Of a stretch of 64,000 bases of DNA, positions 44,168 to 53,538 are shown in pieces; positions within the stretch are counted from its first letter, which is position 1, and each line of letters opens with the position of its first letter. The translations under genes were made by a program, and so were the position numbers. The notes under the pieces were generated by a model that worked only from the letters and a program-made list of their open reading frames with translations, was not told the origin of the DNA and did no database searches. Source of the DNA: Paenacidovorax monticola (lineage in GTDB: Bacteria > Pseudomonadota > Gammaproteobacteria > Burkholderiales > Burkholderiaceae_C); the NCBI RefSeq assembly GCF_014489595.1, contig NZ_CP060790.1, forward strand, positions 2,294,001 through 2,358,000. Reading direction: 5' to 3'.

Positions 44168-45010
44168 ATGCACATCGCCCACTCCATCGCCGACCTGCGC
44201 TCCGCCCTTGCGGGGCGCGGCCGCCCCGCCTTCGTGCCCACCATGGGCAACCTGCACGACGGCCACATCGCGCTCGTGCGCCAGGCCAAGCCCCTGGGCG
44301 ACGTGATGGTCTCGAGCATCTTCGTGAACCGGCTGCAGTTCCTGCCGCACGAGGACTTCGACAGCTACCCGCGCACCTGGGAGGCCGACTGCGCCAAGCT
44401 TGAAGCCGCGGGCTGCGACGTGCTGTTCGCGCCGCGCGAGCACGACCTCTATCCCGAGCCCCAGACCTTCAAGGTCCACCCCGACCCGCTGCTCGCCGAC
44501 ATCCTCGAGGGGCATTTCCGCCCCGGCTTCTTCGTGGGCGTGAGCACGGTGGTGATGAAGCTGTTTGCCTGCGTGTTCGCGGGCGGCGCGGGCACGGCCG
44601 TGTTCGGGCGCAAGGACTACCAGCAGCTCATGGTGATCCGCCAGATGGCGCGCCAGTTCGCACTGCCCATCGACATCGTCGCGGGCGACACCCGGCGCGC
44701 CGAGGACGGCCTGGCGCTCAGCTCGCGCAACGGCTACCTGAGCCCGACGGAGCGCGCCGAGGCCGTGCAGCTCAGCCGTGCGCTGCAAGCGCTCGCCAGC
44801 GCCGCCGTGGCGGTGGGCGCCGACCTGCCGACGCTCGAAGCGCAGGCCGCCGCCGCGCTGCGCGCGCGCGGCTGGCAGCCCGACTACCTCACGGTGCGCC
44901 AGCGCGCCAACCTGCTGGCGCCCGAGGGCACACCGCAGGCCGGCACGCTCGTGGCACTGGGCGCCGCGCGGCTGGGCAGCACGCGGCTGATCGACAACCT
45001 GGAGTTTTGA
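44168..45010 (+). CDS. panC: Pantoate--beta-alanine ligase
   Basis: A 280-residue enzyme joining pantoate and beta-alanine with ATP to give pantothenate. Motifs are [10 protein letters not shown] (ATP site), [26 protein letters not shown] and L-S-S-R-N-G-Y-L. In the third motif Arg replaces the Pro common in E. coli PanC, while the pantoate-binding Gln is kept. beta-Alanine would come from panD at 33197. It is transcribed with panB and convergent with gpsA. Confidence 0.94.
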   Translation: MHIAHSIADLRSALAGRGRPAFVPTMGNLHDGHIALVRQAKPLGDVMVSSIFVNRLQFLPHEDFDSYPRTWEADCAKLEAAGCDVLFAPREHDLYPEPQTFKVHPDPLLADILEGHFRPGFFVGVSTVVMKLFACVFAGGAGTAVFGRKDYQQLMVIRQMARQFALPIDIVAGDTRRAEDGLALSSRNGYLSPTERAEAVQLSRALQALASAAVAVGADLPTLEAQAAAALRARGWQPDYLTVRQRANLLAPEGTPQAGTLVALGAARLGSTRLIDNLEF

Positions 45011-45125
45011 ATCCTTTATCCATGACGCTGCGCAACGCCCGCAGCCGATGAGACCGGCGCCCCCAGGGCAGTGCAGCCAAGCAGGGGCCTATGCCTTCCG
45101 CGCCGCCCCGCAGCGAGGGCTGCGT

Positions 45126-45180
45126 CCCCCTTCCCACGCAGCGCAGCGAAGTGAGAGAAGGGGGAAGCGGCGCAGCCGCT
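45126..45180. repeat. Paired hairpins between convergent panC and gpsA
   Basis: CCCCCTTC (45126-45133) pairs with GAAGGGGG (45157-45164), and AGCGGC-GCA-GCCGCT (45166-45180) forms a second hairpin that runs into the gpsA stop. The gap 45011-45179 holds no gene. The structure could stop transcription from both sides, but no T-run follows in either direction, so that role is inferred. Confidence 0.5.
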
Positions 45181-46193
45181 CAGGGGGTTGTCGTTTCTTC
45201 CGCCGGGTCGCGCCCCATGAGCAGGGCCACGGCGTCCTGCGGGCGCAGGCGGCCGTCCAGCAGGGCCACGACGGCCTTGGTGATGGGCATGTCCACGCCC
45301 AGCCGCGCCGCGCGCTGGGCCACGGTGCGCGCGCAGTAGACGCCCTCGGCCACGTGGCCGAGCGACTCCACGGCCTGGTCCAGCGTGCGGCCCTCGGCCA
45401 GCAGCAGGCCCACGCGCCGGTTGCGCGAGAGGTCGCCCGTGGCGGTCAGCACGAGATCGCCCAGGCCCGACAGGCCCATGAAGGTCTCGGCCCGCGCGCC
45501 CAGCGCCAGGCCCAGGCGCGTGATCTCGGCCAGGCCGCGCGTGATGAGCGCCGCGCGAGCGTTCAGGCCCAGCTGCAGCCCGTCGCACAGGCCCGTGGCG
45601 ATGGCCAGCACGTTCTTCACGGCGCCGCCCACCTCCACGCCCACGATGTCGTCGTTGGCGTACACGCGCAGGCTCGGACTGTGGAAGGCCCGCACCAGTG
45701 CATCGCGTACGCCGACGTCCTCGCTGGCCGCCACCAGGGCCGTGGGCTGGCCGCGCGCCACCTCGAGCGCGAAGCTCGGGCCGCTGAGCACGCCAGCTCT
45801 CAAATCAGGAGCAGCCTGCGCACGCACCTCATGCGCCAGCAGGCCAAAAGACTGGCCGTCAGCGGCGGCCTCGAAGCCCTTGCAGAGCCAGGCCACCGGT
45901 ACCGGGCAGCCACGCAGCTGCACCAGCAGCCCGCGCAGCCCCGCCATGGGCGCGGCCACGATGACGAGCTGCGCCTGCGCCACGAGGGGCGCCAGGTCGC
46001 CGCTGGCGAGCTGCAGGGAAGGAGGAAAGGGGACGCCGCGCAGGTAGCGCGCGTTCTCGCGCGCGGCCTGCATGGCGGCGGCCTGGGCCGCGTCGCGCGC
46101 CCACAGGGTCACGGCGTGCCCCGCGGGATGGGCCGCCGCGCTCATGGCCATGGCCGTGCCCCAGGCACCGGCCCCGATGACTACGATATGCAT
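45180..46193 (-). CDS. gpsA: Glycerol-3-phosphate dehydrogenase (NAD(P)+)
   Basis: A 337-residue enzyme reducing dihydroxyacetone phosphate to sn-glycerol 3-phosphate, the phospholipid backbone. The N-terminal Rossmann motif is [10 protein letters not shown] near 7-16. [16 protein letters not shown], the catalytic Lys in G-G-A-V-K-N-V and [11 protein letters not shown] follow. It lies last in the conserved order rhodanese-grxC-secB-gpsA also known in E. coli. A short stretch at 45795-45816 matches the dispersed repeat family and is translated as A-A-P-D-L-R-A. Confidence 0.95.
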   Translation of the reverse strand: MHIVVIGAGAWGTAMAMSAAAHPAGHAVTLWARDAAQAAAMQAARENARYLRGVPFPPSLQLASGDLAPLVAQAQLVIVAAPMAGLRGLLVQLRGCPVPVAWLCKGFEAAADGQSFGLLAHEVRAQAAPDLRAGVLSGPSFALEVARGQPTALVAASEDVGVRDALVRAFHSPSLRVYANDDIVGVEVGGAVKNVLAIATGLCDGLQLGLNARAALITRGLAEITRLGLALGARAETFMGLSGLGDLVLTATGDLSRNRRVGLLLAEGRTLDQAVESLGHVAEGVYCARTVAQRAARLGVDMPITKAVVALLDGRLRPQDAVALLMGRDPAEETTTP

Positions 46194-46240
46194 AGCAGCT
46201 GACGCTGGTGCATCAAGCGCTGGAGGCCTCTGAGGCCTCC
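46191..46240 (+). repeat. Dispersed intergenic repeat, copy 6, ending in a perfect palindrome
   Basis: ATAGCAGCTGACGCTGG then CAAGCGCTGGAGGCC, matching copy 5 in order. It ends in GGAGGCCTC-T-GAGGCCTCC (46222-46240), a nine-base perfect inverted repeat with one central base. It fills the gap between secB and gpsA. Confidence 0.5.
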
Positions 46241-46253
46241 AATCGCCGTCACC

Positions 46254-46715
46254 TTACTGGGTGACGATGGGCGAGCCGGAGTTCGCGGCCTGGGCGGCCT
46301 GCTGCTGCTCGTACATGGCTTGGAAGTTGATCTCGGCCAGGTGCACGGGCGGGAAGCCGGCGCGCGTCACGGTGTCGGCCACGTTGCCGCGCAGGTAGGG
46401 GTAGACGATCTGCGGGCAGGCGATGCCGATGATGGCGCCCATCTGCTCTTCGGGCACGTTGCGGATCTCGAAGATGCCAGCCTGCTTGGCCTCGACCAGG
46501 AACACCGTCTTATCCTTGATCTTGGTCTGCACGGTGGCCGTCACGGCCACTTCGAAGATGCCTTCGGCCACGGGCGTGGCTTCCACGCCGAGCTGGATGT
46601 CCACGCTGGGCTGCTCCTGCTCCAGCAGGATGGCGGGCGAGTTGGGCTGCTCGAGCGACAGGTCCTTCAGGTACACGCGCTGGATCTGGAACACGGGGTT
46701 TTCTTGATCGGCCAT
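46254..46715 (-). CDS. secB: Protein-export chaperone SecB
   Basis: A 153-residue tetrameric chaperone that keeps preproteins unfolded and delivers them to SecA. It has the family's [14 protein letters not shown] opening, [22 protein letters not shown] and [10 protein letters not shown] near the C-terminus. Length is typical. It is separated from grxC by a terminator-like hairpin, so secB may have its own promoter. gpsA follows after 60 bases that hold a repeat. Confidence 0.96.
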   Translation of the reverse strand: MADQENPVFQIQRVYLKDLSLEQPNSPAILLEQEQPSVDIQLGVEATPVAEGIFEVAVTATVQTKIKDKTVFLVEAKQAGIFEIRNVPEEQMGAIIGIACPQIVYPYLRGNVADTVTRAGFPPVHLAEINFQAMYEQQQAAQAANSGSPIVTQ

Positions 46716-46750
46716 GGTGTCAATCTTTCAATGCAGAAACAAAGCTGCGA

Positions 46751-46789
46751 CAAAACAAAGCCCGCCCGGGAAACGCTCCCGCAGCGGGC
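46751..46789 (-). terminator. Rho-independent terminator after grxC
   Basis: On the minus strand GCCCGC and GCGGGC (46784-46789 and 46760-46765) enclose a nested CGGGAGCG/TTTCCCG stem, followed by TTTGTTTTG. It lies between grxC and secB and should end the rhodanese-grxC transcript. Confidence 0.65.
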
Positions 46790-46837
46790 ACATGGGGCTG
46801 CATTATGCAGCCGCCGGATGAAGGGCCGGCGCCCGCC

Positions 46838-47095
46838 TCAGGCGCCCAGCAGCGGCATGAGGCCGCCCCTGCCGTCCAGGGCCACCAGATCGTCGTGGCC
46901 GCCCACATGGGTCTCGCCGATGAAGATCTGCGGCACGGTGCGCCGGCCGGTGATTTCCATCATGTGGCTGCGCGCGGCGGGATCGGTGTCGATGCGGATC
47001 TCCTCGATCTGCTCCACGCCCTTGGACTTGAGGATCTGCTTGGCGCGGATGCAGTACGGGCAGACCGCGGTGGTGTACATCTTGACGGGTTGCAT
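46838..47095 (-). CDS. grxC: Glutaredoxin 3
   Basis: An 85-residue dithiol glutaredoxin reducing disulfides with glutathione in the cytoplasm. The active site C-P-Y-C is at residues 12-15. The glutathione-binding T-V-P-Q-I-F-I and G-G-H-D-D-L segments are in the expected places. The length is that of E. coli GrxC (83). It follows the rhodanese gene by 44 bases and belongs to the conserved rhodanese-grxC-secB-gpsA neighbourhood. Confidence 0.95.
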   Translation of the reverse strand: MQPVKMYTTAVCPYCIRAKQILKSKGVEQIEEIRIDTDPAARSHMMEITGRRTVPQIFIGETHVGGHDDLVALDGRGGLMPLLGA

Positions 47096-47139
47096 GGTGT
47101 CTTCGGTGGAAACGCTGTCCTGGGTCAGATGGCGGCCCG

Positions 47140-47547
47140 TCAGGCCTTTTCAACCGGCAGGTTGGCCTCGCGCCAGGCGGCCAGGCCACCGGCCAGGGCC
47201 TGGGCGTTCTCGTAGCCGAGCTTCTTGGCCACGGCCACGGCGCGCTGCGCGCGCGCGCCCTTGGCGCACACCAGCACCAGCGGCAGGGCCTTGTTCTTCA
47301 CGACGCCGGGCAGGCGCTCCTCCAGCTGGCCCAGCGGCACGTTCTTGGCGCCGTTCACATGGCCGGCGGCGAATTCCTCGGGCTCGCACACGTCGATGAC
47401 CACGGCCTTCTCGCGGTTGATGAGCTGCACCGCGTTGGCCGCCGTGAGCGATCCGCCACCCGCGCCCTTGAGCACCGGCAGCAGCAGCATGGAGCCCGAG
47501 GCCAGGGCGATGAAGAACAAATACCAGTTCTCGATGATGAATTTCAC
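47140..47547 (-). CDS. Membrane-anchored rhodanese-like protein (YibN type)
   Basis: A 135-residue protein with one N-terminal membrane segment (about 7-25) and a single cytoplasmic rhodanese domain. The active-site loop is C-A-K-G-A-R with Cys94, which can carry persulfide sulfur. The start is a GTG at 47545-47547, preceded by AAGGA, and gives M-K-F-I-I-E-N-W-Y-L-F. An upstream ATG would cover the gpmA promoter region and is unlikely. Matching E. coli yibN in position, it is first in the rhodanese-grxC operon. Its sulfur acceptor is unknown. Confidence 0.85.
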   Translation of the reverse strand: MKFIIENWYLFFIALASGSMLLLPVLKGAGGGSLTAANAVQLINREKAVVIDVCEPEEFAAGHVNGAKNVPLGQLEERLPGVVKNKALPLVLVCAKGARAQRAVAVAKKLGYENAQALAGGLAAWREANLPVEKA

Positions 47548-47618
47548 GTCAATCCTTGGGGTGGCAAACCCCGCAATTTTAGAATGATGGGTTTTGACCC
47601 GTTGTCCCAAGGGAATCC

Positions 47619-48362
47619 ATGCACAAGCTCGTCCTCATCCGCCACGGCGAATCCACCTGGAATCTTGAAAACCGCTTCACCGGCTGGACCGATGTGGACC
47701 TGACGCCCACGGGCATCGAGCAGGCCAAGAACGCCGGCCGCCTGCTCAAGGCAGAAGGCTACGAGTTCGACCTGGCCTACACCAGCGTGCTCAAGCGCGC
47801 CACGCGCACGCTGTGGCACTGCCTCGACGAAATGGACCGCACCTGGCTGCCCGTGGAACACAGCTGGCGCCTCAACGAGCGCCACTATGGCGGCCTGCAG
47901 GGCCTGAACAAGGCCGACATGGCCAAGCAGTACGGCGACGCCCAGGTGCTGGTGTGGCGCCGCAGCTACGACACCCCGCCCCCGGCGCTCGAGCCCACCG
48001 ACCCGCGCAGCGAGCGCGGCGACATCCGCTACGCCGGCCTGGCGCCCGAGCAGATCCCGCTGACCGAATGCCTCAAGGACACGGTGGCGCGCGTGCTGCC
48101 CTACTGGAACGAGTCCATCGCCCCCGCCATCCGCTCGGGCAAGCGCGTGGTCGTGGCCGCCCACGGCAACTCCATCCGTGCGCTGGTCAAGTACCTGGAC
48201 AACATTTCCGACAACGACATCGTGGGCCTGAACATCCCCAACGGCATCCCGCTCGTGTACGAGCTCGACGCCAACCTCCAGCCCATCCGCCACTACTACC
48301 TGGGCGACGCCGAGGCGGCTGCCAAGGCGGCGGCGGCCGTGGCCTCCCAGGGCAAGGCGTAA
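47619..48362 (+). CDS. gpmA: 2,3-bisphosphoglycerate-dependent phosphoglycerate mutase
   Basis: A 247-residue glycolytic enzyme interconverting 3- and 2-phosphoglycerate through a phosphohistidine. The R-H-G-E motif has the phospho-acceptor His9. [21 protein letters not shown] and A-H-G-N-S-I-R-A-L are all present. It is divergent from the rhodanese gene, 71 bases apart. A hairpin follows at 48379-48412. Confidence 0.96.
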   Translation: MHKLVLIRHGESTWNLENRFTGWTDVDLTPTGIEQAKNAGRLLKAEGYEFDLAYTSVLKRATRTLWHCLDEMDRTWLPVEHSWRLNERHYGGLQGLNKADMAKQYGDAQVLVWRRSYDTPPPALEPTDPRSERGDIRYAGLAPEQIPLTECLKDTVARVLPYWNESIAPAIRSGKRVVVAAHGNSIRALVKYLDNISDNDIVGLNIPNGIPLVYELDANLQPIRHYYLGDAEAAAKAAAAVASQGKA

Positions 48363-48378
48363 AGACCCGGTAAAGACC

Positions 48379-48412
48379 CGCACGGCGGCGCGAAAGGCCG
48401 CTCCCGTGCGGA
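48379..48412 (+). other. Stable hairpin between gpmA and ctpA
   Basis: CCGCACGG (48379-48386) pairs with CCGTGCGG (48405-48412), with an inner GCGGC/GCCGC pair. No T-run follows, so it may be an RNA processing or stability element or a weak terminator. Confidence 0.45.
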
Positions 48413-48466
48413 ACCCACGCGGGCGCGGCCCTTCCAAGGTGTATATTGAAGCGGTAAAGGTGTTGT

Positions 48467-49903
48467 ATGGGCCAGAAACTGAAAATTGCGGGATGGGTGT
48501 CGGTCGGCGTGTTTGCCGGGGCCCTGACCACGGTGTCGCTGCAAACCGTGGCGCGCGGCGCCATGACGCCGCTGCCGCTGGAGGAGATCCAGCAGCTTTC
48601 TGCGGTGTTCGGGCTGATCAAGACCGACTACGTCGAGGCCGTGGACGACAAGAAGCTCATCACCGACGCCATCTCGGGCATGGTGTCGAGCCTGGACCCA
48701 CACTCGCAGTACTTCGACAAGAAGTCCTTCAAGGAATTCCGCGAGGGCACCTCGGGCCGCTTCGTCGGCGTGGGCATCGAGATCACCCAGGAAGACGGGC
48801 TGATCAAGATCGTCTCGCCCATCGAGGGTTCCCCCGCCTTCCGCGCGGGCATCAAGACCAATGACCTGATCACCAAGATCGACGACACCGCCGTGCGCGG
48901 CCTCGCGCTCAACGATGCCGTCAAGAAGATGCGCGGCGAGCCCAACACCAAGGTCACGCTCACCATCTTCCGCAAGGACGAGAACCGCACCTTCCCCGTG
49001 ACGATCACGCGCGAGGAGATCAAGACCCAGTCCGTGAAGGGCAAGGTCATCGAGCCCGGCTATGCCTGGGTCCGCCTCTCGCAGTTCCAGGAGCGCACGG
49101 TGGACGACTTCGTGCGCAAGATCGAAGAGGTCTACAAACAGGAGCCCCACCTCAAGGGCCTGGTGCTGGACCTGCGCAACGACCCCGGCGGCCTGCTGGA
49201 CGCGGCCGTGGCCATCTCGGCAGCCTTCCTGCCGGAGAACGTCACCGTCGTGTCCACCAACGGCCAGTTGGCCGAGAGCAAGGCCACCTACAAGGCCGCT
49301 CCCGAGTTCTACGTGCGCCGCGGCGCCGGCGACCCGCTCAAGCGGCTGCCTGCCGCGCTCAAGAGCGTGCCGCTGGTGGTGCTGGTCAACGAAGGCTCGG
49401 CCTCGGCCAGCGAGATCGTGGCCGGCGCGCTGCAGGACCACAAGCGTGCCACGCTGATGGGCAGCCAGACCTTCGGCAAGGGCTCGGTGCAGACCGTGCG
49501 CCCGCTGGGGCCCGACACCGGCATCAAGCTCACCACGGCGCGCTACTACACGCCCAGCGGCAAGTCGATCCAGGCCAAGGGCATCGTGCCCGACGTGATG
49601 CTCGACGAAACCGCCGAGGGTGACCTGTTCGCCGCCCTGCGCATGCGCGAGGCCGACCTCGAAAAACACCTGGGCAACGGCCAGGACGAGGAAAAGAAGG
49701 ACGCCGCGCGCGAGAAGGCCCGCGAGGAAGCCCGCAAGCGCCTGGAGGAAGAGACCAAGAAGCCGCTGGCCGACCGCAAGCTGCCCGAGTTCGGTACGGA
49801 CAAGGACTTCCAGCTCGTGCAGGCGCTGAACCGCCTCAAGGGCCAGCCCGTGCTGGTGAGCAAGACCCTGACCGAGCGCAAGGAAGAGAAGAAGGACAAC
49901 TGA
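48467..49903 (+). CDS. ctpA: S41 family C-terminal processing peptidase
   Basis: A 478-residue periplasmic protease, membrane-anchored by one N-terminal segment (about 8-26). A PDZ domain (about 95-175, with the carboxylate loop G-R-F-V-G-V-G-I) selects C-terminal tails. The S41 domain carries Ser313 in G-S-A-S-A-S-E and Lys338 in F-G-K-G, by alignment in the head with E. coli Prc. The C-terminal part is a charged helical tail rich in K and E. A TATATT hexamer about 25 bases before the start could be a -10 box. A strong terminator follows. Confidence 0.94.
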   Translation: MGQKLKIAGWVSVGVFAGALTTVSLQTVARGAMTPLPLEEIQQLSAVFGLIKTDYVEAVDDKKLITDAISGMVSSLDPHSQYFDKKSFKEFREGTSGRFVGVGIEITQEDGLIKIVSPIEGSPAFRAGIKTNDLITKIDDTAVRGLALNDAVKKMRGEPNTKVTLTIFRKDENRTFPVTITREEIKTQSVKGKVIEPGYAWVRLSQFQERTVDDFVRKIEEVYKQEPHLKGLVLDLRNDPGGLLDAAVAISAAFLPENVTVVSTNGQLAESKATYKAAPEFYVRRGAGDPLKRLPAALKSVPLVVLVNEGSASASEIVAGALQDHKRATLMGSQTFGKGSVQTVRPLGPDTGIKLTTARYYTPSGKSIQAKGIVPDVMLDETAEGDLFAALRMREADLEKHLGNGQDEEKKDAAREKAREEARKRLEEETKKPLADRKLPEFGTDKDFQLVQALNRLKGQPVLVSKTLTERKEEKKDN

Positions 49904-49940
49904 GCCTCCACGGGCTCCGCCGTCCTCCATCTGCCACCCG

Positions 49941-49970
49941 GCCGGGCTCCTCGCGGAACCCGGCTTTTTT
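49941..49970 (+). terminator. Rho-independent terminator after ctpA
   Basis: GCCGGG...CCCGGC stem with a short loop, followed by TTTTTT (49965-49970), 38 bases after the ctpA stop. It is a textbook intrinsic terminator. Confidence 0.85.
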
Positions 49971-49997
49971 CATGGGGCGCCAGCGCCCGACTCCGCC

Positions 49998-50756
49998 ATG
50001 ACCGACGACCAACTCCTGCGCTATTCCCGCCACATCCTGCTCGACGAGATCGGCATCGAGGGACAGGAGCGCATCCTCGCGGCCCATGCGCTCGTGATCG
50101 GCGCGGGCGGCCTGGGCTCGCCCGTGGCCCTGCTGCTGGGCTCGGCCGGCGTGGGACGCATCACGCTCGTGGACAACGACACGGTGGACCTCACCAACCT
50201 GCAGCGCCAGATCGCCCACACCACGGCGCGCGTGGGCCAGCCGAAGGTGGCCTCCGCGGCCGAGGCCGTGCACGCGATCAACCCCGGCGTGCAGGTGGAC
50301 GCCGTGCAGGCGCGTGCCGACCAGGCGCTGCTCGACCGGCTGGTGCCCGCCGCCACGGTGGTGCTCGACTGCACGGACAACTACGCCACGCGCCACGCGA
50401 TCAACGCTGCCTGCGTGCGCCACGGCGTGCCGCTGGTGGCGGGCGCGGCGATCCGCTTCGACGGGCAGCTCACGGTGGTCGACCCGCGCGACCCGCAATC
50501 GCCCTGCTACGCCTGCCTGTTCCCGCCCGACGCCCAGTTCGAGGAAGTGCAGTGCTCCACCATGGGCGTGTTCGCACCCATGGTGGGCATCCTGGGCGCC
50601 ATGCAGGCGGCCGAGGCGCTCAAGCTCATCGCGGGCGTGGGCACCTCCGTGGCCGGGCGCCTGCTCATGCTCGACGGGCGCTCCATGGAGTGGAGCAGCC
50701 TGCGCAGCCAGCGCCACGCGGGGTGCCCGGTGTGCGGCACGGCCGCCCCGGCGTAG
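49998..50756 (+). CDS. moeB: MoeB/ThiF/HesA family sulfur-carrier adenylyltransferase
   Basis: A 252-residue E1-like enzyme that adenylates the C-terminus of MoaD or ThiS for sulfur loading. It has R-Y-S-R-H-I-L-L near the N-terminus, the nucleotide loop G-A-G-G-L-G-S-P, D-N-D-T-V-D-L-T-N-L-Q-R-Q, and two zinc CxxC pairs (C-Y-A-C and C-P-V-C). A C-S-T-M-G-V segment holds the conserved Cys. MoeB and ThiF cannot be separated by these motifs alone. A molybdopterin role would suit the molybdo/tungsto-enzymes in this window. No rhodanese extension is fused. Confidence 0.85.
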   Translation: MTDDQLLRYSRHILLDEIGIEGQERILAAHALVIGAGGLGSPVALLLGSAGVGRITLVDNDTVDLTNLQRQIAHTTARVGQPKVASAAEAVHAINPGVQVDAVQARADQALLDRLVPAATVVLDCTDNYATRHAINAACVRHGVPLVAGAAIRFDGQLTVVDPRDPQSPCYACLFPPDAQFEEVQCSTMGVFAPMVGILGAMQAAEALKLIAGVGTSVAGRLLMLDGRSMEWSSLRSQRHAGCPVCGTAAPA

Positions 50757-50867
50757 GACAACGCCTACATCGCGGGCGAACCACCGCTGGCAGAATTCCC
50801 GCCCATCGGCTCCTATAGTGGAGCCCAGGGTCGCAGCCATCGCACACGGCCCGGGATTGGGCCTACC

Positions 50868-51260
50868 GTGAAACTGCGCACTTACCTCGTCGAAGACAAC
50901 GCCACCATCCGCGAGAACCTCATCGGCACGCTGGAGGAACTGGCGTCGGTCGAATCCGTCGGTATGGCGGAAACCGAGGACGAGGGCAAGGCCTGGCTGA
51001 CAGGCTACCCGGGGCACTGGGACCTGGCCATCGTGGACCTGTTCCTGCGCCAGGGCAGCGGTTTGGGCGTGCTGGCGGCCTGCCGCGAGCGCCAGGCACA
51101 CCAGAAGATCGTGGTGCTGAGCAACTACGCCACGCCCGACGTGCGCATGCGCTGCGCCCAGCTCGGCGTGGACGCGGTGTTCGACAAGTCCAACGAGATC
51201 GACGCGCTGGTGGATTACTGCATCCAACACAGCAGCGGCGGTGCCTCGGTCAGTCAATGA
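50868..51260 (+). CDS. Single-domain response regulator (receiver only)
   Basis: A 130-residue CheY-like receiver with no output domain. It begins at GTG 50868 (K-L-R-T-Y-L-V-E-D-N-A). The phospho-acceptor is Asp57 in I-V-D-L, with acidic residues E9/D10 and the conserved Lys in F-D-K-S-N-E near 110. A TATAGT hexamer at 50814-50819 may be its -10 box. It lies tail-to-tail with a NarL-type regulator whose 3' end it overlaps by 11 bases, and near a histidine kinase, so it may be a phosphate sink or an alternative target of that kinase. Confidence 0.85.
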   Translation: MKLRTYLVEDNATIRENLIGTLEELASVESVGMAETEDEGKAWLTGYPGHWDLAIVDLFLRQGSGLGVLAACRERQAHQKIVVLSNYATPDVRMRCAQLGVDAVFDKSNEIDALVDYCIQHSSGGASVSQ

Positions 51261-51882
51261 GGCGGTTCTTCAACGCGTAGTAGGTCAGGTCGCTGTTGGA
51301 CGACAGGCCCATCTTCTCCATCAGCCGCGTGCGGTAGGTGCTCACGGTCTTCACGCTCAGCGACAGCGACTTGGCGATGTCCCCCGCGGTCTCCCCGCGC
51401 GCGAGCTTCAGGAACACCTGGAACTCGCGCTCCGACAGCTGCTCGTGCGGCGGCGCGTCGTCCTTGCGGCTGAGCTGCTGCGCGAGCAGTTCGGCCACGG
51501 CGGGCGTGAGGTACCGGCGGCCCAGGGCGATGGTGCGGATGGCCTCGACGATCTCGGCGGGGTCGCACTCCTTGTTCAGGTACCCGCTGGCGCCCTGGCG
51601 GATGAGGTTGATCGCGTAGTGCTCCTCAGGGTAGCCGCTCAGGATCAGGATGCCCATGTCGGGCGCCTTGGCGCGCAGCATGGCCAGCGCGTCCAGCCCG
51701 CTCTGGCCGGGCATGGACAGGTCCATCACCAGCACATCGATCTCGTGCGCGCGCACCAGGTCGATGGCCTCGCGGCCGTTGGCGGCCTCGCCCACCACGC
51801 GCAGGTCCACGTGCTCGGAGAAGAACTGGCGCAGCCCGGAGCGCACGATGGCGTGGTCATCCACAATGCCGATATTGATCAT
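51250..51882 (-). CDS. NarL/LuxR family response regulator
   Basis: A 210-residue two-component transcription factor. The receiver domain (1-120) has D8/D9, phospho-acceptor Asp54 in V-M-D-L-S-M-P-G and the conserved Lys in Y-L-N-K-E. The C-terminal LuxR-type helix-turn-helix (about 145-205) reads L-S-E-R-E-F-Q-V, A-G-D-I-A-K-S-L-S-L-S-V-K-T-V and Y-R-T-R-L-M-E-K. It is divergent from the histidine kinase at 52000 (117 bases apart), its likely partner. The target genes are unknown; neighbouring small envelope genes are candidates. Confidence 0.92.
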   Translation of the reverse strand: MINIGIVDDHAIVRSGLRQFFSEHVDLRVVGEAANGREAIDLVRAHEIDVLVMDLSMPGQSGLDALAMLRAKAPDMGILILSGYPEEHYAINLIRQGASGYLNKECDPAEIVEAIRTIALGRRYLTPAVAELLAQQLSRKDDAPPHEQLSEREFQVFLKLARGETAGDIAKSLSLSVKTVSTYRTRLMEKMGLSSNSDLTYYALKNRLID

Positions 51883-51999
51883 GAGAATGTTCTTTCCTGG
51901 CCTCGCCTCCCGGGCACCGTCACGGCCCGTGGAGGCCTGACGGCCCGATCGCTGCATTATCCCGAATAACCCACCGCCCGCCCTCCGAAGGAAACCACC

Positions 52000-53360
52000 A
52001 TGCGCTGGACCCAGATCCGCAAGATGGCCGTCAGCCTGCCCATGGCCCTGCTGGCCGCCCTGGTCCTGGTCGGCATCAACGAAACCGGCTACCAGCGCTC
52101 GCGCGAGGCCGTGGACGAGATGGCGCAGACCCAGAACACGCGTGCCGCGCTCAACCGACTGCTGCAGAACATGCTGGACGCCGAAACCGGCCTGCGCGGC
52201 TTCCTGCTCACCGGCGAGGAACGCTACCTGCAGCCCTACGAGGGCGCCGTGGGCATCCTGCAGTCCAACCTCGACGAATTGCGCAACACCCTGGTGCATT
52301 CGCCCGAGGACCAGGAGGACTTCACCCAGCTCTCGCGGCAGATCTCGCGCAAGCTGTCGGAGATGGACCTGAGCCTGCAGCTGCGCCGCCAGGGCAACGA
52401 AGACGCGTGGCGCTTCGTGATGTTCACCGACGTGGGCAAGGAGAACATGGACGCCATCCGCACCCATGCGCTCGCCCTCATCCAGCGCAGCACCGAGCGC
52501 ACGGCACGCAGCCAGACGGACATCCTGCGCTCGCTCACGCTCTCGCGCCTGGGCATCGCCACCGTGGCGGCCATCGGCCTGCTCGCGTTCTACATGTACC
52601 TGCGCCAGGCCACCGCGCTGCAGATCGCGCTGCAGCGCGAGCAGGAAAACCTGGAGCGCGAACGCGACCGGCTCGAGGGGCTGGTGCGCGAGCGCACGGC
52701 CTCGCTCACCGAGCTGGCCACCCACCTGCAGCAGGTGCGCGAGGACGAGCGCGGCCACCTGGCGCGCGAACTGCACGACGAACTGGGCGCCCTGCTCACC
52801 GCCGCCAAGCTCGATGTGGCGCGGCTCAAGTCGCGCATCGACACCTCGCCCCCCGAGGTGTCGGAACGGCTGCGCCACCTCACCGAGACCCTCAACAGCG
52901 TGATCGCGCTCAAGCGCCGCATCATCGAGGACCTGCGCCCCTCCTCGCTCGCCAACCTGGGGCTCACGGCCTCGCTGGAAATCCTCACGCGCGAGTTCGC
53001 GCAGCGCAGCAGCATCGCCGTGGACGCCCAGCTCGAGAACGTGGACCTGCCCCCGCCATGCAGCTCACGGTGTACCGCATCGTGCAGGAGTCGCTTACCA
53101 ACATCGGCAAGTACGCCCAGGCGCGCCATGCCGTGGTGAGCGTCCAGCGCCACCCCAGCCACGTCGCCGTGGAGATCCGCGACGACGGCGTGGGCTTCGT
53201 GCCCAGCCACCTGCCGGCCAAGTCGCACGGGCTGGCGGGCATGCGCCACCGCGTGGAGGCCGTGGGCGGCCGCTTCTCGGTGCGGTCGCAGCCCGGCCAG
53301 GGCACCGTGGTGTCGGCCACGATTCCCTCGGAGAACGAAGCCCCCGGGGCCCAGCAGTAG
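52000..53360 (+). CDS. CHASE3-type sensor histidine kinase, frame broken at 53050-53054
   Basis: An inner-membrane sensor kinase of about 453 residues after repair. Two membrane segments (about 10-28 and 183-200) bracket a periplasmic helical domain with the CHASE3 pattern (T-R-A-A-L-N...[13 protein letters not shown]). A HisKA_3 dimerisation domain follows with phospho-acceptor His259 in R-E-L-H-D-E-L-G. The HATPase domain has [11 protein letters not shown] and D-D-G-V-G-F. One C is missing from the CCCCC run at 53050-53054; restoring it gives [11 protein letters not shown]. It is paired with the NarL-type regulator transcribed divergently. Confidence 0.9.
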
Positions 53361-53538
53361 CGGCCGGGGCCCGCGTGTCGGCCCCGTCCTACACCGCACC
53401 TCCTTCCTGACCGACGGCCATACCCGCGCGCCACCGGCACGCGGGGCGCCGCCAGCGGCCTACAGTGGGTCCATGCGCAGGACTCCAGCGCACCCCGGCC
53501 CGCCGGCACCGCCGGCTGAACACAAGGAGAAGAAGCCC

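Noticed and set aside
44168..45010. Arg in place of Pro in the V-N-P-x-Q-F motif of PanC as a sign of lost function
   Set aside because: The catalytic His, Lys, Gln and Ser motifs are intact, and the substitution may simply be a lineage feature.
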